Shown here: positions 10,675-19,004 of the stretch, piece by piece
Layout: each line of letters begins with the position of its first letter
Numbering within the stretch: position 1 is the stretch's first letter
From: Bog-756 sp963777665
GTDB lineage: Bacteria > Actinomycetota > Acidimicrobiia > Acidimicrobiales > RAAP-2
DNA: 64,000 nucleotides
NCBI GenBank assembly: GCA_963777665.1
Contig: CAVZRJ010000001.1
Location: forward strand, 62,001 to 126,000
Direction: 5' to 3'
The notes under the pieces: generated by a model
The model's database searches: none
Seen by the model: the letters and a program-made list of their open reading frames with translations, nothing else
What the model was told of the DNA's origin: nothing
Position numbers and translations under genes: made by a program

Positions 10675-10917
10675 ATGACAGAGGGGACCGGGACGAGTGC
10701 TGCCCGCGGGCGCGATGACCCGGTGATCCGGGTCGCGGTGGACCGCGAGCGCTGCGTGGGCTCGGGGAACTGCCTGTTCTGGGCGCCGGGCACCTTCGAC
10801 CTCGACGACGACGGCGTGGCCGTGGTGATCGACCCGGCCGGCGAGGAGGAGGAGCGGATCGCGGTCGCGGCCGAGGGGTGCCCGACCCGGGCCATCTCGG
10901 TCGTGCGCCGGGAGTGA
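10675..10917 (+). CDS. Ferredoxin with three cluster cysteines ([3Fe-4S] type)
   Basis: An 80-residue acidic protein with cysteines 27, 33 and 69 (ERCVGSGNC ... AEGCPTRAI). The middle cysteine of a four-cysteine motif is replaced (Gly/Ser at 29-31), which is the pattern of single [3Fe-4S] ferredoxins that feed actinobacterial P450s. It would carry single electrons in the cytoplasm from a reductase, which is not in this window. It starts 130 bases from the divergent amine oxidase and is followed after 63 bases by an acyl-CoA dehydrogenase on the same strand. The two window P450s (3514 and 41368) are candidate partners, but neither is adjacent. Confidence 0.9.
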   Translation: MTEGTGTSAARGRDDPVIRVAVDRERCVGSGNCLFWAPGTFDLDDDGVAVVIDPAGEEEERIAVAAEGCPTRAISVVRRE

Positions 10918-10980
10918 CCGGCCGACGAGGACCGGCCGGCTGACGACGAGCCTGCGGGCTGACGATCAAGAGGAGGAACG

Positions 10981-13200
10981 GTGCCGATCGCACTGTCCGA
11001 TGAGCACGAGGCACAGCGTGAGTCGGCCCGACGGTGGCTTGCCGCGCACTGCCCACCCGAGGTGCCGCGCGCGCTGCTGGACACCGAGACCGAGGAGCCA
11101 CAAGCGGTCTGGAAGGGCGTTGCCGACCAGGGCTGGCTCGGGATCCACCTGCCGGAGGAACACGGCGGTCAGGGATTCGGCCTGTTCGAACTAGCGGTCC
11201 TCCTCGAGGAAACCGGGTGGTCCATGCTGCCCGGTCCGCTGCTGCCCACCGTTGTCGTCTCCGCGCTGATCGCCGAGGCACTGGCCCCTTCAGAAGCCGC
11301 GCATCTGTTGCCGGGACTCGCCGGTGGTGGCACGGCCGGTGCGGTCTGCCTCGGCCCCGGCGCCCTCGACATCGTCGGCCGGGGGCCGGCCGGCGATGTG
11401 ACGCTCTCGGGGACGCTCCGCCCCGTCCTCGGGGCCGGTCTGGCGGACCTGTGCCTGGCCCCGGCCCGCGACGCCGACGGGGGCACGATCTGGTGCCTCC
11501 TCGAGCTGAGCGGCGGCGACCCGGCGGTCCGGGTCGAGCCGCTGGCGAGCCTGGACCCGACCCGGCGGGTGGCCGCGGTCGAGGTCAGTAGGTACCGGGT
11601 CCCGAACGGGCGCCAGCTTCCCTCGCTGCAGACCGAGCGGGTCCGCCAGGTGGTCGTCGCCCTGATGGCGGCCGAGCACGTCGGGGGGGCCCGTTGGTGC
11701 CTCGAGACGGCGACCGAGTACGCCAAGGTCCGGGTCCAGTTCGGCCGGCCGATCGGGCAGTTCCAGGCGGTCAAGCACCGCCTGGCCGACATGGCGGTCC
11801 GGGTCGAACAGATGACGGCGGTGGCCTGGGACGCTGCCATGGCGGTGGGCGAGGGGGCCACCGAGGGCGCGGCACTGGCAGCCGCGACCGCCGGGGCGTT
11901 GTGCCTCGACGGATACGTCGAGTGCGCAAAGGGGTGCCTGCAACTGCTGGGCGGGATCGGGTTCACCTGGGAGCACGACCTCCACCTGCACCTCAAGCGC
12001 GCCCTTGCCGACCGTCAGCTCCTGGGCGGATCCGACTCCTTCGTGCGGGAGGTGGCCGCCGAGGCAGGACGCGGCGTGCGGCGCACGCTCGCCGCCGACC
12101 TCCCCGAGGAGGCCGACCGGTGGCGCGCGGAGCTGGCCCCGGTGGTCGAGGCGGTGGCGGCAGCCGACGGCGGCGAGCGTCGAATGCTCCTCGTGGACGC
12201 CGGACTGATCGCCCCCCACTGGCCCCATCCCTGGGGCCGGGATGCCGGGGCGGTCGAGCAGGTGGTCATCGACGAGTTGATGAGGGGGGCCCGCATCGAT
12301 CGTCCCCACATCGGCATCGGCGCGTGGGCCCTCCCGCCGATCATCGCCCGTGGCAGCGAGGACCAGTGCGCACGCTGGGTGCGCCCGACGCTGCTCGGCG
12401 AGTTGGCCTGGTGCCAGCTCTTCTCCGAGCCCGGGGCCGGCTCCGACCTCGCCAGCCTGACCACCCGGGCCGTACGCACCGACGGCGGTTGGACGCTCGA
12501 CGGACAGAAGGTGTGGACGTCGATGGCAACCCTTGCCGACTGGGGCATCTGCCTCGCCCGGACCGACCCCTCGGTCCCCAAACACGAGGGGATCACCTAT
12601 TTCATCGTCGACATGCGCTCGCCGGGACTGGACATCCGGCCCCTCCGTGAGCTCACCGGCGCGGCGATGTTCAACGAGGTCTTCATCGACTCGGTCTTCG
12701 TGCCCGATGACTGTGTGATCGGCGAGGTCGGCGGCGGCTGGGGACTCGCGCGGCTGACCCTCGCCAACGAACGGGTGTCCATGTCCTCCGGGTCGACGTT
12801 CGGCATCGGGGTCGAGTCCCTGGTCCGTCTTGCGGTCAAGGCGGAGCCCCCACCCGGGAGCGAGACGATCCACCTGCTCGGTACGTTGCTGGCCGAAGCG
12901 CAGTCGCTCGGGCTCATGACCCACCGCTCGACGCTGCGCTCGCTGGCCGGTGCCGATCCCGGACCTGGAGCGAGCCTCCGTAAGCTGCTCGGCGCCGAGC
13001 ACGAGCAACGGGTTCAGGAGCTGGGGCTGTCCATGCTCGGAGCCGAGGGCGCGACCACCGAAGGGCGGTCGGCCCGCTGGGTCCAGGGGTTCCTGGCCAC
13101 CCGGTGCCTCACGGTCGCCGGGGGCACCAGCGAAGTCCAGCGCAACATGATCGGTGAGCGGATCCTCGGACTGCCCAGGGATCCCGAACCGGGAGGCTGA
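10981..13200 (+). CDS. Double-length acyl-CoA dehydrogenase (two fused ACAD domains)
   Basis: An intact 739-residue protein from a GTG start with GAGGAGG five bases upstream. Residues ~1-370 form one acyl-CoA dehydrogenase domain (LSDEHEAQRESARRWLA ... LQLLGGIGFTWEHDLHLHLK). Residues ~380-735 form another (WCQLFSEPGAGSDLAS, LDGQKVWTS, CLTVAGGTSEVQRNMIGERI). FAD-dependent dehydrogenation of acyl-CoA to enoyl-CoA is the family reaction. In Actinobacteria many such enzymes are alpha2-beta2 pairs of two different ACADs, as in cholesterol side-chain oxidation. This gene looks like both partners fused (inference). No frameshift is present, unlike most neighbours. A GC hairpin follows the stop directly. 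Confidence 0.92.
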   Translation: MPIALSDEHEAQRESARRWLAAHCPPEVPRALLDTETEEPQAVWKGVADQGWLGIHLPEEHGGQGFGLFELAVLLEETGWSMLPGPLLPTVVVSALIAEALAPSEAAHLLPGLAGGGTAGAVCLGPGALDIVGRGPAGDVTLSGTLRPVLGAGLADLCLAPARDADGGTIWCLLELSGGDPAVRVEPLASLDPTRRVAAVEVSRYRVPNGRQLPSLQTERVRQVVVALMAAEHVGGARWCLETATEYAKVRVQFGRPIGQFQAVKHRLADMAVRVEQMTAVAWDAAMAVGEGATEGAALAAATAGALCLDGYVECAKGCLQLLGGIGFTWEHDLHLHLKRALADRQLLGGSDSFVREVAAEAGRGVRRTLAADLPEEADRWRAELAPVVEAVAAADGGERRMLLVDAGLIAPHWPHPWGRDAGAVEQVVIDELMRGARIDRPHIGIGAWALPPIIARGSEDQCARWVRPTLLGELAWCQLFSEPGAGSDLASLTTRAVRTDGGWTLDGQKVWTSMATLADWGICLARTDPSVPKHEGITYFIVDMRSPGLDIRPLRELTGAAMFNEVFIDSVFVPDDCVIGEVGGGWGLARLTLANERVSMSSGSTFGIGVESLVRLAVKAEPPPGSETIHLLGTLLAEAQSLGLMTHRSTLRSLAGADPGPGASLRKLLGAEHEQRVQELGLSMLGAEGATTEGRSARWVQGFLATRCLTVAGGTSEVQRNMIGERILGLPRDPEPGG

Positions 13201-13216
13201 CCCGCCCTCGGGCGGG
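13201..13216 (+). terminator. GC-rich hairpin right after the acyl-CoA dehydrogenase stop
   Basis: CCCGCCCTCGGGCGGG begins at the first base after the TGA. Six to seven base pairs close a 2-4 base loop and the hairpin is followed by TTGG. It lacks a run of Ts, so it would be a weak or actinobacterial-type terminator between this gene and the convergent LLM oxidoreductase. Confidence 0.5.
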
Positions 13217-13245
13217 TTGGCGCGGCCAGGGGACGGAACGCTGTT

Positions 13246-14103
13246 TCAGAGTTCCATCAGCGCAGGGGCCAGTTCTCGGTAGGCCGCGAGCGGGAATGAA
13301 CCGTGATCGGCGAGGACTTGGACGCAGACATGGCTCGCGCCGGCGTCGAGATGCTGGCGTACGTGATTGGCGATTCCGTCCGGTTCACCCCAGGCCACAA
13401 CGGCATCGATGAGTCGGTCGCTTCCTGCTCCGGCGAGGTCGTCGTCTCCGAAGCCGAGTAAGCGGAGGTTGTCGGCGTAGTTCGCAAGGGAGAGATAGCC
13501 CGTGGTGAATGCCCTGGCCGCCTCTCGCGCCGTGCTTGCATCCTTCTCCAGTACGACTGTGACCTCGGGTGCCAGCAGCGCATCAGCTCCCAAGATCTCG
13601 CGGGCTCGAAACGTGTGTTCAACGGGTACGAAGTAGGGGTGGGCACCCGCTGCCCGCTCGGCCGCAAGTCGCAGCATGCGAGGTCTCAGGGCTGCGAGTA
13701 GCCTTCGCTCTCTCGCCACCGTAGGTCCGGCTGCGTCGAGGGCATCGAGGTACCCGACCATGCGGCTGTACGGACGAGCGTAGTTCTCGACAATCGGGGC
13801 GTGACTGGCCCCGAGACCGAGGACGAAACGTCCCGGATAGCGGAGATGAAGGTCCGTGACGGCCGAAGCGATCTCGACAGGAGTCGTTGACCAGATGCTG
13901 ACGATTCCGCTGATCACCGTCATCCGATCGGTCGCCGCAAGCAATCGCTCGAAATGCGGCGAGAGCCCCGGTTGAAACCCGCCCGAAGACCACAATGCCG
14001 TGTAGCCAATCTCTTCCAGCTCGGCGGCTACATCGACCGAAGCGTCATCCGTGGTCCGCCAGGTACCACTCCACCAGACGCCCACTCGCCCGAGATCCAC
14101 CAA
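13246..14103 (-). CDS. LLM-class (probably F420-dependent) flavin-type oxidoreductase
   Basis: An intact 285-residue luciferase-like TIM-barrel protein: MVDLGRVGVWWSGTW, then ALWSSGGF, VISGIVSIWSTTP and the strand/turn RYPGRFVLGLGASHAPIVENY. The late segment HVRQHLDAGASHVCVQVL is typical of the actinobacterial 'F420-dependent, TIGR03620-like' group. Members transfer hydride between F420H2 (or FMNH2) and an organic substrate, which is not identifiable here. It converges with the fused acyl-CoA dehydrogenase. Its codons are visibly less G+C-biased than those of genes to the left, and it opens a compositionally different stretch reaching ~20.2 kb. Confidence 0.85.
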   Translation of the reverse strand: MVDLGRVGVWWSGTWRTTDDASVDVAAELEEIGYTALWSSGGFQPGLSPHFERLLAATDRMTVISGIVSIWSTTPVEIASAVTDLHLRYPGRFVLGLGASHAPIVENYARPYSRMVGYLDALDAAGPTVARERRLLAALRPRMLRLAAERAAGAHPYFVPVEHTFRAREILGADALLAPEVTVVLEKDASTAREAARAFTTGYLSLANYADNLRLLGFGDDDLAGAGSDRLIDAVVAWGEPDGIANHVRQHLDAGASHVCVQVLADHGSFPLAAYRELAPALMEL

Positions 14104-14193
14104 ATCACGCTACCTGCCCTGACCCTCGGGAGAGGGGCGGTTATTGACCGTCGCAAAACGACACGGTCGCTCTCTCGCCAACCGGAAGCGGTC

Positions 14194-15549
14194 TCAGGTG
14201 AACTTGAAACCTGTGGCCGTTTTCGTCCATCCGCCGTGAGTGACCACGATGATCCTGCCGGTCGTTGCCCCCTCGGGCACTGTGACCTTGATCGTGGTCG
14301 TCGTGTCTTTGGTGACGGTTCCAGTGGCGCCGTGGAACGACACCTTGCTGACACCATCGAGGTTGGTGCCCTTGATGGTTACCACCGTTCCCGCCGGTCC
14401 GGAGGCTGGACTGAAGCTGAGGATCGTCGGGGGAGCAAACTTCGACGACAGATAGGCGGGCTGGTCACTCTCCTGGTTGCCCACAGCGGTGCAAACCCCG
14501 GCACTGAGACAACTGACGGCGTAGAGCCGCCCGAATGTGTCGCGGGTCTCGGTGGCCGGGCCCCAGACACCGTACGCTTCCCTCGCGATGATCGGTGTCG
14601 AGTTCCCGTCGTCGCCCACAGCCGTGCACGTCCCGGCTCCGGTGCAACTCACGCCCAAGAAATAGCCAGCGCCCCCGCTGGAGCCGGGCACCTCGGTGCC
14701 CGGGCCCCAGACACCGCCCTTCTCGGTCGCGTAGATCGGTTGCTGGTTGCCGTCCTCACCCACGGCTGTACACGACCCGGCTCCAATGCAACTCACGCTC
14801 ACGAAGCTGCGAAGGCCGTTGCCGGATGCGGGCACCTCCGTGGCCGGGCCCCAGACGCCGCCGGCCTCCGTCGCGTAGATCGGTTGGCCGAGGTCGTAGC
14901 CCGCAGCAGTGCACGTGCCGACGCCGGTGCAACTCACGCCGCGGAAATAGCCTTCGCCCCCGCCTGAGCCAGGTACTTCTGTGATGGGGCCCCAAACCCC
15001 GCCGGTCTCGGTCGCGTAGATCGGCTGGATGTTGTTGTCTTGGCCCACAGCCGTGCACATCCCGGCTCCCGTACAGCTCACGCCCCAGAAATACCCCTCA
15101 CCCCCGCCGGAGCCAGGTAGCTCGGTGACGGGGCCCCAAACCCCACCGGCCTCGGTCGCGTATGTCGGCTGATTGCCTTCGTAGCCCACGGCCGTGCACG
15201 TCCCGACCTCAGTGCAACTCACACCTTGGAGGGCCCCAAGCTCGATCAAGCCGGTTGCTTGGACGACTTGGCCCCAGACACCGCCGGTCTCGGTCGCGTA
15301 GATCGGTCGCTCGTCGGCGTCGTACCCAACGGCCGTGCACGACCCGGCTCCAACGCAACTGACGCTATAGAGGTAGCCCTGTCCCCCGACGTAACCTCCC
15401 AGTGAGGTGGCCGGGCCCCAAACGACGGTGGCACTGGCGACCGAGTCGGACACAACCGAGAGTGCGGCAGTTGCAATCGAGACTCCGGCGATCACCGTGA
15501 TGATCGCCACAGTCGTGCGGAGCATACGAGCCAAAGCTGGCGCAACCAT
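14194..15549 (-). CDS. Secreted Cys-pair repeat protein with C-terminal IPT/TIG domain
   Basis: A 451-residue exported protein. A signal sequence (RTTVAIITVIAGVSIATAAL) is followed by seven repeats of about 45-50 residues, each carrying a core like GVSCTGAGTCTAVG, then IYATETGGVWGP. The two cysteines per repeat, seven apart, suggest a disulfide in each unit. Residues ~365-451 form an IPT/TIG immunoglobulin-like domain (PTILSFSPASGPAGTVVTIKG, VSFHGATGTVTKDTTT). The repeats probably build a propeller- or solenoid-like surface domain (inference). The function is unknown; adhesion or polymer binding would fit. A second protein with the same core repeat is at 60397. The start at 15549 is the first of two possible methionines (next at 15525). 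Confidence 0.85.
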   Translation of the reverse strand: MVAPALARMLRTTVAIITVIAGVSIATAALSVVSDSVASATVVWGPATSLGGYVGGQGYLYSVSCVGAGSCTAVGYDADERPIYATETGGVWGQVVQATGLIELGALQGVSCTEVGTCTAVGYEGNQPTYATEAGGVWGPVTELPGSGGGEGYFWGVSCTGAGMCTAVGQDNNIQPIYATETGGVWGPITEVPGSGGGEGYFRGVSCTGVGTCTAAGYDLGQPIYATEAGGVWGPATEVPASGNGLRSFVSVSCIGAGSCTAVGEDGNQQPIYATEKGGVWGPGTEVPGSSGGAGYFLGVSCTGAGTCTAVGDDGNSTPIIAREAYGVWGPATETRDTFGRLYAVSCLSAGVCTAVGNQESDQPAYLSSKFAPPTILSFSPASGPAGTVVTIKGTNLDGVSKVSFHGATGTVTKDTTTTIKVTVPEGATTGRIIVVTHGGWTKTATGFKFT

Positions 15550-15798
15550 CGGACCCTTTCAAACCAGGGAAGCTGTTCCCACTCCGACTGGACCAAAACC
15601 CAGGCTGGCATCGGCACAGGCAGAATGTCAACGGTCTTCGGCGTGATTGTGCGAATGACGATGGGGGTCGTCGGACTGCGTGGATGTGTACTCGACAGCA
15701 TCGCGTGTCAGAACATCAACAACCGCCCTTTGCCGCGTCCTCGATCACCGGTTGAGCGGCGGTTGTGCCCTCCCAACCCGCACCGATGGAGGTGTGGG

Positions 15799-16569
15799 TC
15801 AGCCGGTTACCGACGGGCTGTACCGTCCATACCAGGTGCGGGTGCCGTCGGGGGCATTTGGCCCAACTGTTCCGTAGTACGTCCCGACCTCGCTGCCGGT
15901 TGAGCCGTATGCAACGCAGGTAAATGTGGATCCGACGGCCCAACTGATCGGTGGTTCGCACTGGACAGCGCTGACATCAGCGGCGTGGAAGTCACTGGGA
16001 CCGGCGCCTGAGATCTGGTTCTCCACGCTGTAATCGAGGTTCTGGATCGACGGACCAGAGTGGGTGACACCGAGGAATGTCGGGATGGCGATGGCAACAA
16101 GGACCAGTCCAATGAAGGTGAAGCCAACGATGAGTGCTGCGAGGGCGAGCCCGGACCCCTTCAGTGCACCCCCGCTCTTTCGGATGCGCGACCTCGCCAC
16201 AAAGGCCATCGGGATGCCAGCGAGCGCGCCCACTGCTCCGAGCAGGATGACGAGAAGGAGGGCCCAAAGTGCCATTCTGCTCGTCTTCGGGGCGGGCAGC
16301 CCGGCCCACTGAGGGACGAGACCCGGATAGGGGGTCCCGTATCCGGCAGCGCCTGGCGGCATACCTCCCGGAGGCAGCGTCGTGACAAAACCGGGTTGAA
16401 CCTGCGTGTTCTGCGCTGATCCAAACGCCGTGAGTGGGGGCAGTCCCATGGGTGGCGCCGACGGCGGGGGCATCGCCGCCGGCGGCGCTGCCATCTCGGG
16501 GGGGTACCACCTGCCGTCCGACGCCAGCCACCACCCAGGCCCAGGGCCCGTTTGACTCATCTGAGCCAT
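15799..16569 (-). CDS. DUF2510/DUF4190-like membrane protein with extracytoplasmic domain
   Basis: 256 residues. The N-terminus has the short aromatic motif PGWWLASDGRWYPPE of DUF2510-like modules, then a proline/glycine-rich linker to ~residue 90. Two transmembrane helices follow (ALWALLLVILLGAVGALAG and ALAALIVGFTFIGLVLVAIA), the DUF4190-like hairpin. The outer domain of ~80 residues has two cysteines (VQCEPPISW, STFTCVAYG) and resembles DUF4333-type domains. It is likely a small envelope protein of unknown role. It faces the same way as the secreted repeat protein, about 250 bases upstream of it. Confidence 0.8.
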   Translation of the reverse strand: MAQMSQTGPGPGWWLASDGRWYPPEMAAPPAAMPPPSAPPMGLPPLTAFGSAQNTQVQPGFVTTLPPGGMPPGAAGYGTPYPGLVPQWAGLPAPKTSRMALWALLLVILLGAVGALAGIPMAFVARSRIRKSGGALKGSGLALAALIVGFTFIGLVLVAIAIPTFLGVTHSGPSIQNLDYSVENQISGAGPSDFHAADVSAVQCEPPISWAVGSTFTCVAYGSTGSEVGTYYGTVGPNAPDGTRTWYGRYSPSVTG

Positions 16570-16920
16570 CCGACGAGGCGGACCAGACGGCTCTTCCGTC
16601 CGCGCAGGCTTGAGGGCATAGCAGTCTCATCGGCTACCGATGAGACTGGCTTGAGTGCCCCGATTACCGGATATGCGAGGACGCTCCCTACCATGACCGT
16701 ATCGGCTCGATCGCTCCCAGTTCTCCTCGAGGCCGGCGGCGAGCCCGACCTGCTGGGGGAAGTCGTCCACCGTTTCGTGAGTGCTGTCCACATCTCCCCA
16801 GCACGAATCCACAACTTCAACCTGTATTTCCCCAGGAAGCTGGGCTTCCCTTCCACAGACCCGTTGGGCGAGAGTGGACGATGGAGGGGTGCGAGAGTGG
16901 CCGAGCGAGGAGTTTGCTCC

Positions 16921-17157
16921 ATGTTCGCAGAACCGGGCAACCGCACCATTGAGCTCCGCCTGGAGAGCTCCATCTGCAGGCACTGCGGCACGGTCATCGA
17001 GCGGTTCCTGGCCTGCGAAACCGACCGCAACTGGCACCACGCACGGACCGGCGAGCTCGGGTGTCCCCACCGGCGGTCGGTGATGCGCTCCCGTGCCGTC
17101 GAGCTCGTCCTGCTGCCTCCGCTCGAAGGCGATGACGAGAGTCCGAGGCGGAGTTGA
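16921..17157 (+). CDS. Small zinc-ribbon-like hypothetical protein
   Basis: 78 residues. The ATG at 16921 is preceded by GAGGAG with about eight bases of spacing, which supports this start; the frame is open further upstream but without conserved character. The core ICRHCGTVIE ... WHHARTGELGCPH has a CxxC pair, histidines and a later cysteine, like the short zinc-binding 'CRHCG...W.H..TG...C' proteins found in many Actinobacteria. Function is unknown. It stands alone between genes on the other strand. Confidence is moderate because the opposite strand is also open here. Confidence 0.55.
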   Translation: MFAEPGNRTIELRLESSICRHCGTVIERFLACETDRNWHHARTGELGCPHRRSVMRSRAVELVLLPPLEGDDESPRRS

Positions 17158-17458
17158 CGACCATCGAGGCTGAGGCAGTACCGTCATCGAAGAGGCACCC
17201 CGGCCATCCGGTGTTCAAGCTCACAGCCACCTCTCCCTGACTGCCCCCGATCACACCGGTTCAGGGACAACCCAGGGTGCCTCCGGCACGATTGCGGCAA
17301 CCGCGGCTAGGCAGGCAGCAAGAGCACGACGAATCTTCGAACCGGCCGATGCGAGATTCTGGAAGCTGGGACCGGTGCGGCTACTGAGTCCGCGGGTTCA
17401 CGGCTTCATCGCTGTCAACGTCGAGGTCAGCGTAGGCGTCCGACTGGCACTGCGTCGC
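17158..17458. other. Intergenic stretch without a recognisable gene
   Basis: About 300 bases between the small zinc-ribbon gene and the end of the PadR-linked membrane gene. No tRNA-like cloverleaf, long inverted repeat or convincing reading frame was seen. Its composition is less G+C-rich than the flanking catabolic regions. Confidence 0.5.
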
Positions 17459-18442
17459 TCAACCCCTCTGCGTCTTGGTCCACACGCGGATCTCTCGAGC
17501 TACGCCAACTGCAGCGGTACCGACTGCCACTGCCATCAGAGCGACAGTGGCGAGAAGCCAACTGTCCCACGGTGAGCCCGAGGCACCGGCCGGGCTGGCG
17601 GTCAAGAAGGCCGGTGCGCCCTTCGCCATCGCTCCCCACCAGACTGCTGTTGCGCCGGCCATGACCACCATTGCCACAGCGACGGCAGCGGCAAGCGCCG
17701 CCTCCGCTGTGAGAATCGGTGACGTGAGGTCTACCCGCCTGCCTGCCGCAATCGCGGCCCCCGTCCATAGCGTCAGGGTGATGACGATGAGCGCGGCCCA
17801 CATCAAGTAGAGCGCCCCGTACCAGTGGAAGCCGCTGTTCCGTTGATGTGATGTGAGGTGGTGGGCCCACACGAGAAGGGGGACCGCGACTGCGACCGTC
17901 AGCCCGGTGCACGCGAGGGCCCGCAAGAAATGACCGCGCACTGAGGCCCAGCCGCCACCTCGCATGAATCGAAGGAAGGCAGGTACGGCGAGAAGAGCCC
18001 CAACGACGACAAGCATGCTGGCCACTCCTGCCGCTGTTTGGAGCACGGTGAACGCCAGGTCGGGTAAGCGATGCGCGCTCATGCTGCGGGGCAACGCCTG
18101 GTCGAAGTGTTCCGAGAACTTGGCGAAGCTGGCTCCTGCGATTACGAAGGCGGTCCAGGCAGCAAGGACCACGAGTGCCCCGACCCGGAGGCTGACGGTC
18201 GGCGGGGCGGAGTCACCCGTCAGTGCCGACTGTCTTGCCCGCTGTCGGAGTCCGCCGGTGACCAGACCGAGGCGAACCAGTACCGGGAGACGGCCGCGAT
18301 ACGCATCGTCGAGCAACGCGATGAACTCTTTACCGTAGCGGGCGCGCCACGACGGCGGATACCAGCGGAGACGGGGGTCGCCGGCTCTGTCGTCCTGGCC
18401 CCGGTGAGCGTCCGCCGCTCGCGGACCGTCCGTTCGCATCAC
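17459..18442 (-). CDS. Six-helix membrane protein linked to a PadR regulator
   Basis: 327 residues. The cytoplasmic N-terminus contains RWYPPSWRARYGKEFIALLDD, a motif seen in membrane proteins encoded right after PadR regulators. Six hydrophobic segments follow, for example GALVVLAAWTAFVIAGASFA, ASMLVVVGALLAVPAFL and LLATVALMAVAVGTAAVGVA. The start overlaps the end of the PadR gene by four bases, so the two are translationally coupled. Role unknown; by analogy with other PadR-linked pairs it may sense or respond to envelope stress or a small molecule (inference). Confidence 0.8.
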   Translation of the reverse strand: MMRTDGPRAADAHRGQDDRAGDPRLRWYPPSWRARYGKEFIALLDDAYRGRLPVLVRLGLVTGGLRQRARQSALTGDSAPPTVSLRVGALVVLAAWTAFVIAGASFAKFSEHFDQALPRSMSAHRLPDLAFTVLQTAAGVASMLVVVGALLAVPAFLRFMRGGGWASVRGHFLRALACTGLTVAVAVPLLVWAHHLTSHQRNSGFHWYGALYLMWAALIVITLTLWTGAAIAAGRRVDLTSPILTAEAALAAAVAVAMVVMAGATAVWWGAMAKGAPAFLTASPAGASGSPWDSWLLATVALMAVAVGTAAVGVAREIRVWTKTQRG

Positions 18443-18807
18443 GCCAGCCTTGGGCGCGGAGTCCGGACCAGCTTGAGCCGGGCTTGTCCCTCTCGAACGA
18501 GGTCACGCATCTGGGCGACGGAATCGGCGAGAACCTGCGAGCCCGAAGCGGTGATCCGGTACGGGCGACGGCGGTCATCAGATTCGAGCGGCTCGATGAG
18601 TCCCCGTTCTTCCAACCTGGTGATCGCCCCGTAGAGCGCACCGGGCCCGAGCGTGACACCCGCGAAGTCCTCGATGTCCTTGAGCAGGGCGTGCCCGTGT
18701 TTGGGCCCGCCGGCAAGGCTCATGAGAATCAGGGTCGGCGGGTCGTTCGACCGGCGCCGAGATGACGGCATTCGATTGCTGACGGCATCGGGGTGTCGGG
18801 TTGACAT
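18439..18807 (-). CDS. PadR family transcriptional regulator
   Basis: A winged-helix regulator of 122 residues. PTLILMSLAGGPKHGHALL, then GVTLGPGALYGAITRLEERG and LIEPLESDDRRRPYRITA are the PadR signature. An in-frame ATG at 18843 would place the palindromic array at 18821-18849 inside the coding region. The ATG at 18807 leaves that array just upstream as an operator and is preferred. It overlaps the downstream membrane-protein gene by four bases. PadR dimers usually repress their own operon and release on ligand binding. Confidence 0.85.
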   Translation of the reverse strand: MSTRHPDAVSNRMPSSRRRSNDPPTLILMSLAGGPKHGHALLKDIEDFAGVTLGPGALYGAITRLEERGLIEPLESDDRRRPYRITASGSQVLADSVAQMRDLVREGQARLKLVRTPRPRLA

Positions 18808-18820
18808 GAGGAGCATAGTA

Positions 18821-18849
18821 CTACGTAGCACGTAGCTACGCAATACGTA
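18821..18849. promoter_or_regulatory. Three phased palindromes, probable PadR operator
   Basis: CTACGTAG (18821-18828), CGTAGCTACG (18831-18840) and TACGTA (18844-18849) are each perfect palindromes, with centres at 18824.5, 18835.5 and 18846.5. They are exactly 11 bases apart, about one helical turn, so bound dimers would line up on one face of the DNA. The array lies just upstream of the PadR start and within the divergent region toward the gene at 18978/19005. An AGTACT palindrome (18817-18822) overlaps the left edge. Confidence 0.65.
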
Positions 18850-19004
18850 GATATCCAGGGATCGGACTGGAGACTGAGTCAGTACACCGGGTGTGTGTCG
18901 AGCTGCTCAACGTCCACACCGTGTGAGGTGAAACTCGCTCTACGCTTCGAGAAACGAATTGGTCGAGGAACCGCACCATGTAGGCAATCGTCGCCAACGT
19001 CCGA

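Noticed and set aside
8460..11084. An 874-codon open frame on the minus strand
   Set aside because: Only parts of it carry amine-oxidase sequence; the N-terminal extension is antisense to the ferredoxin and to the start of the fused ACAD.
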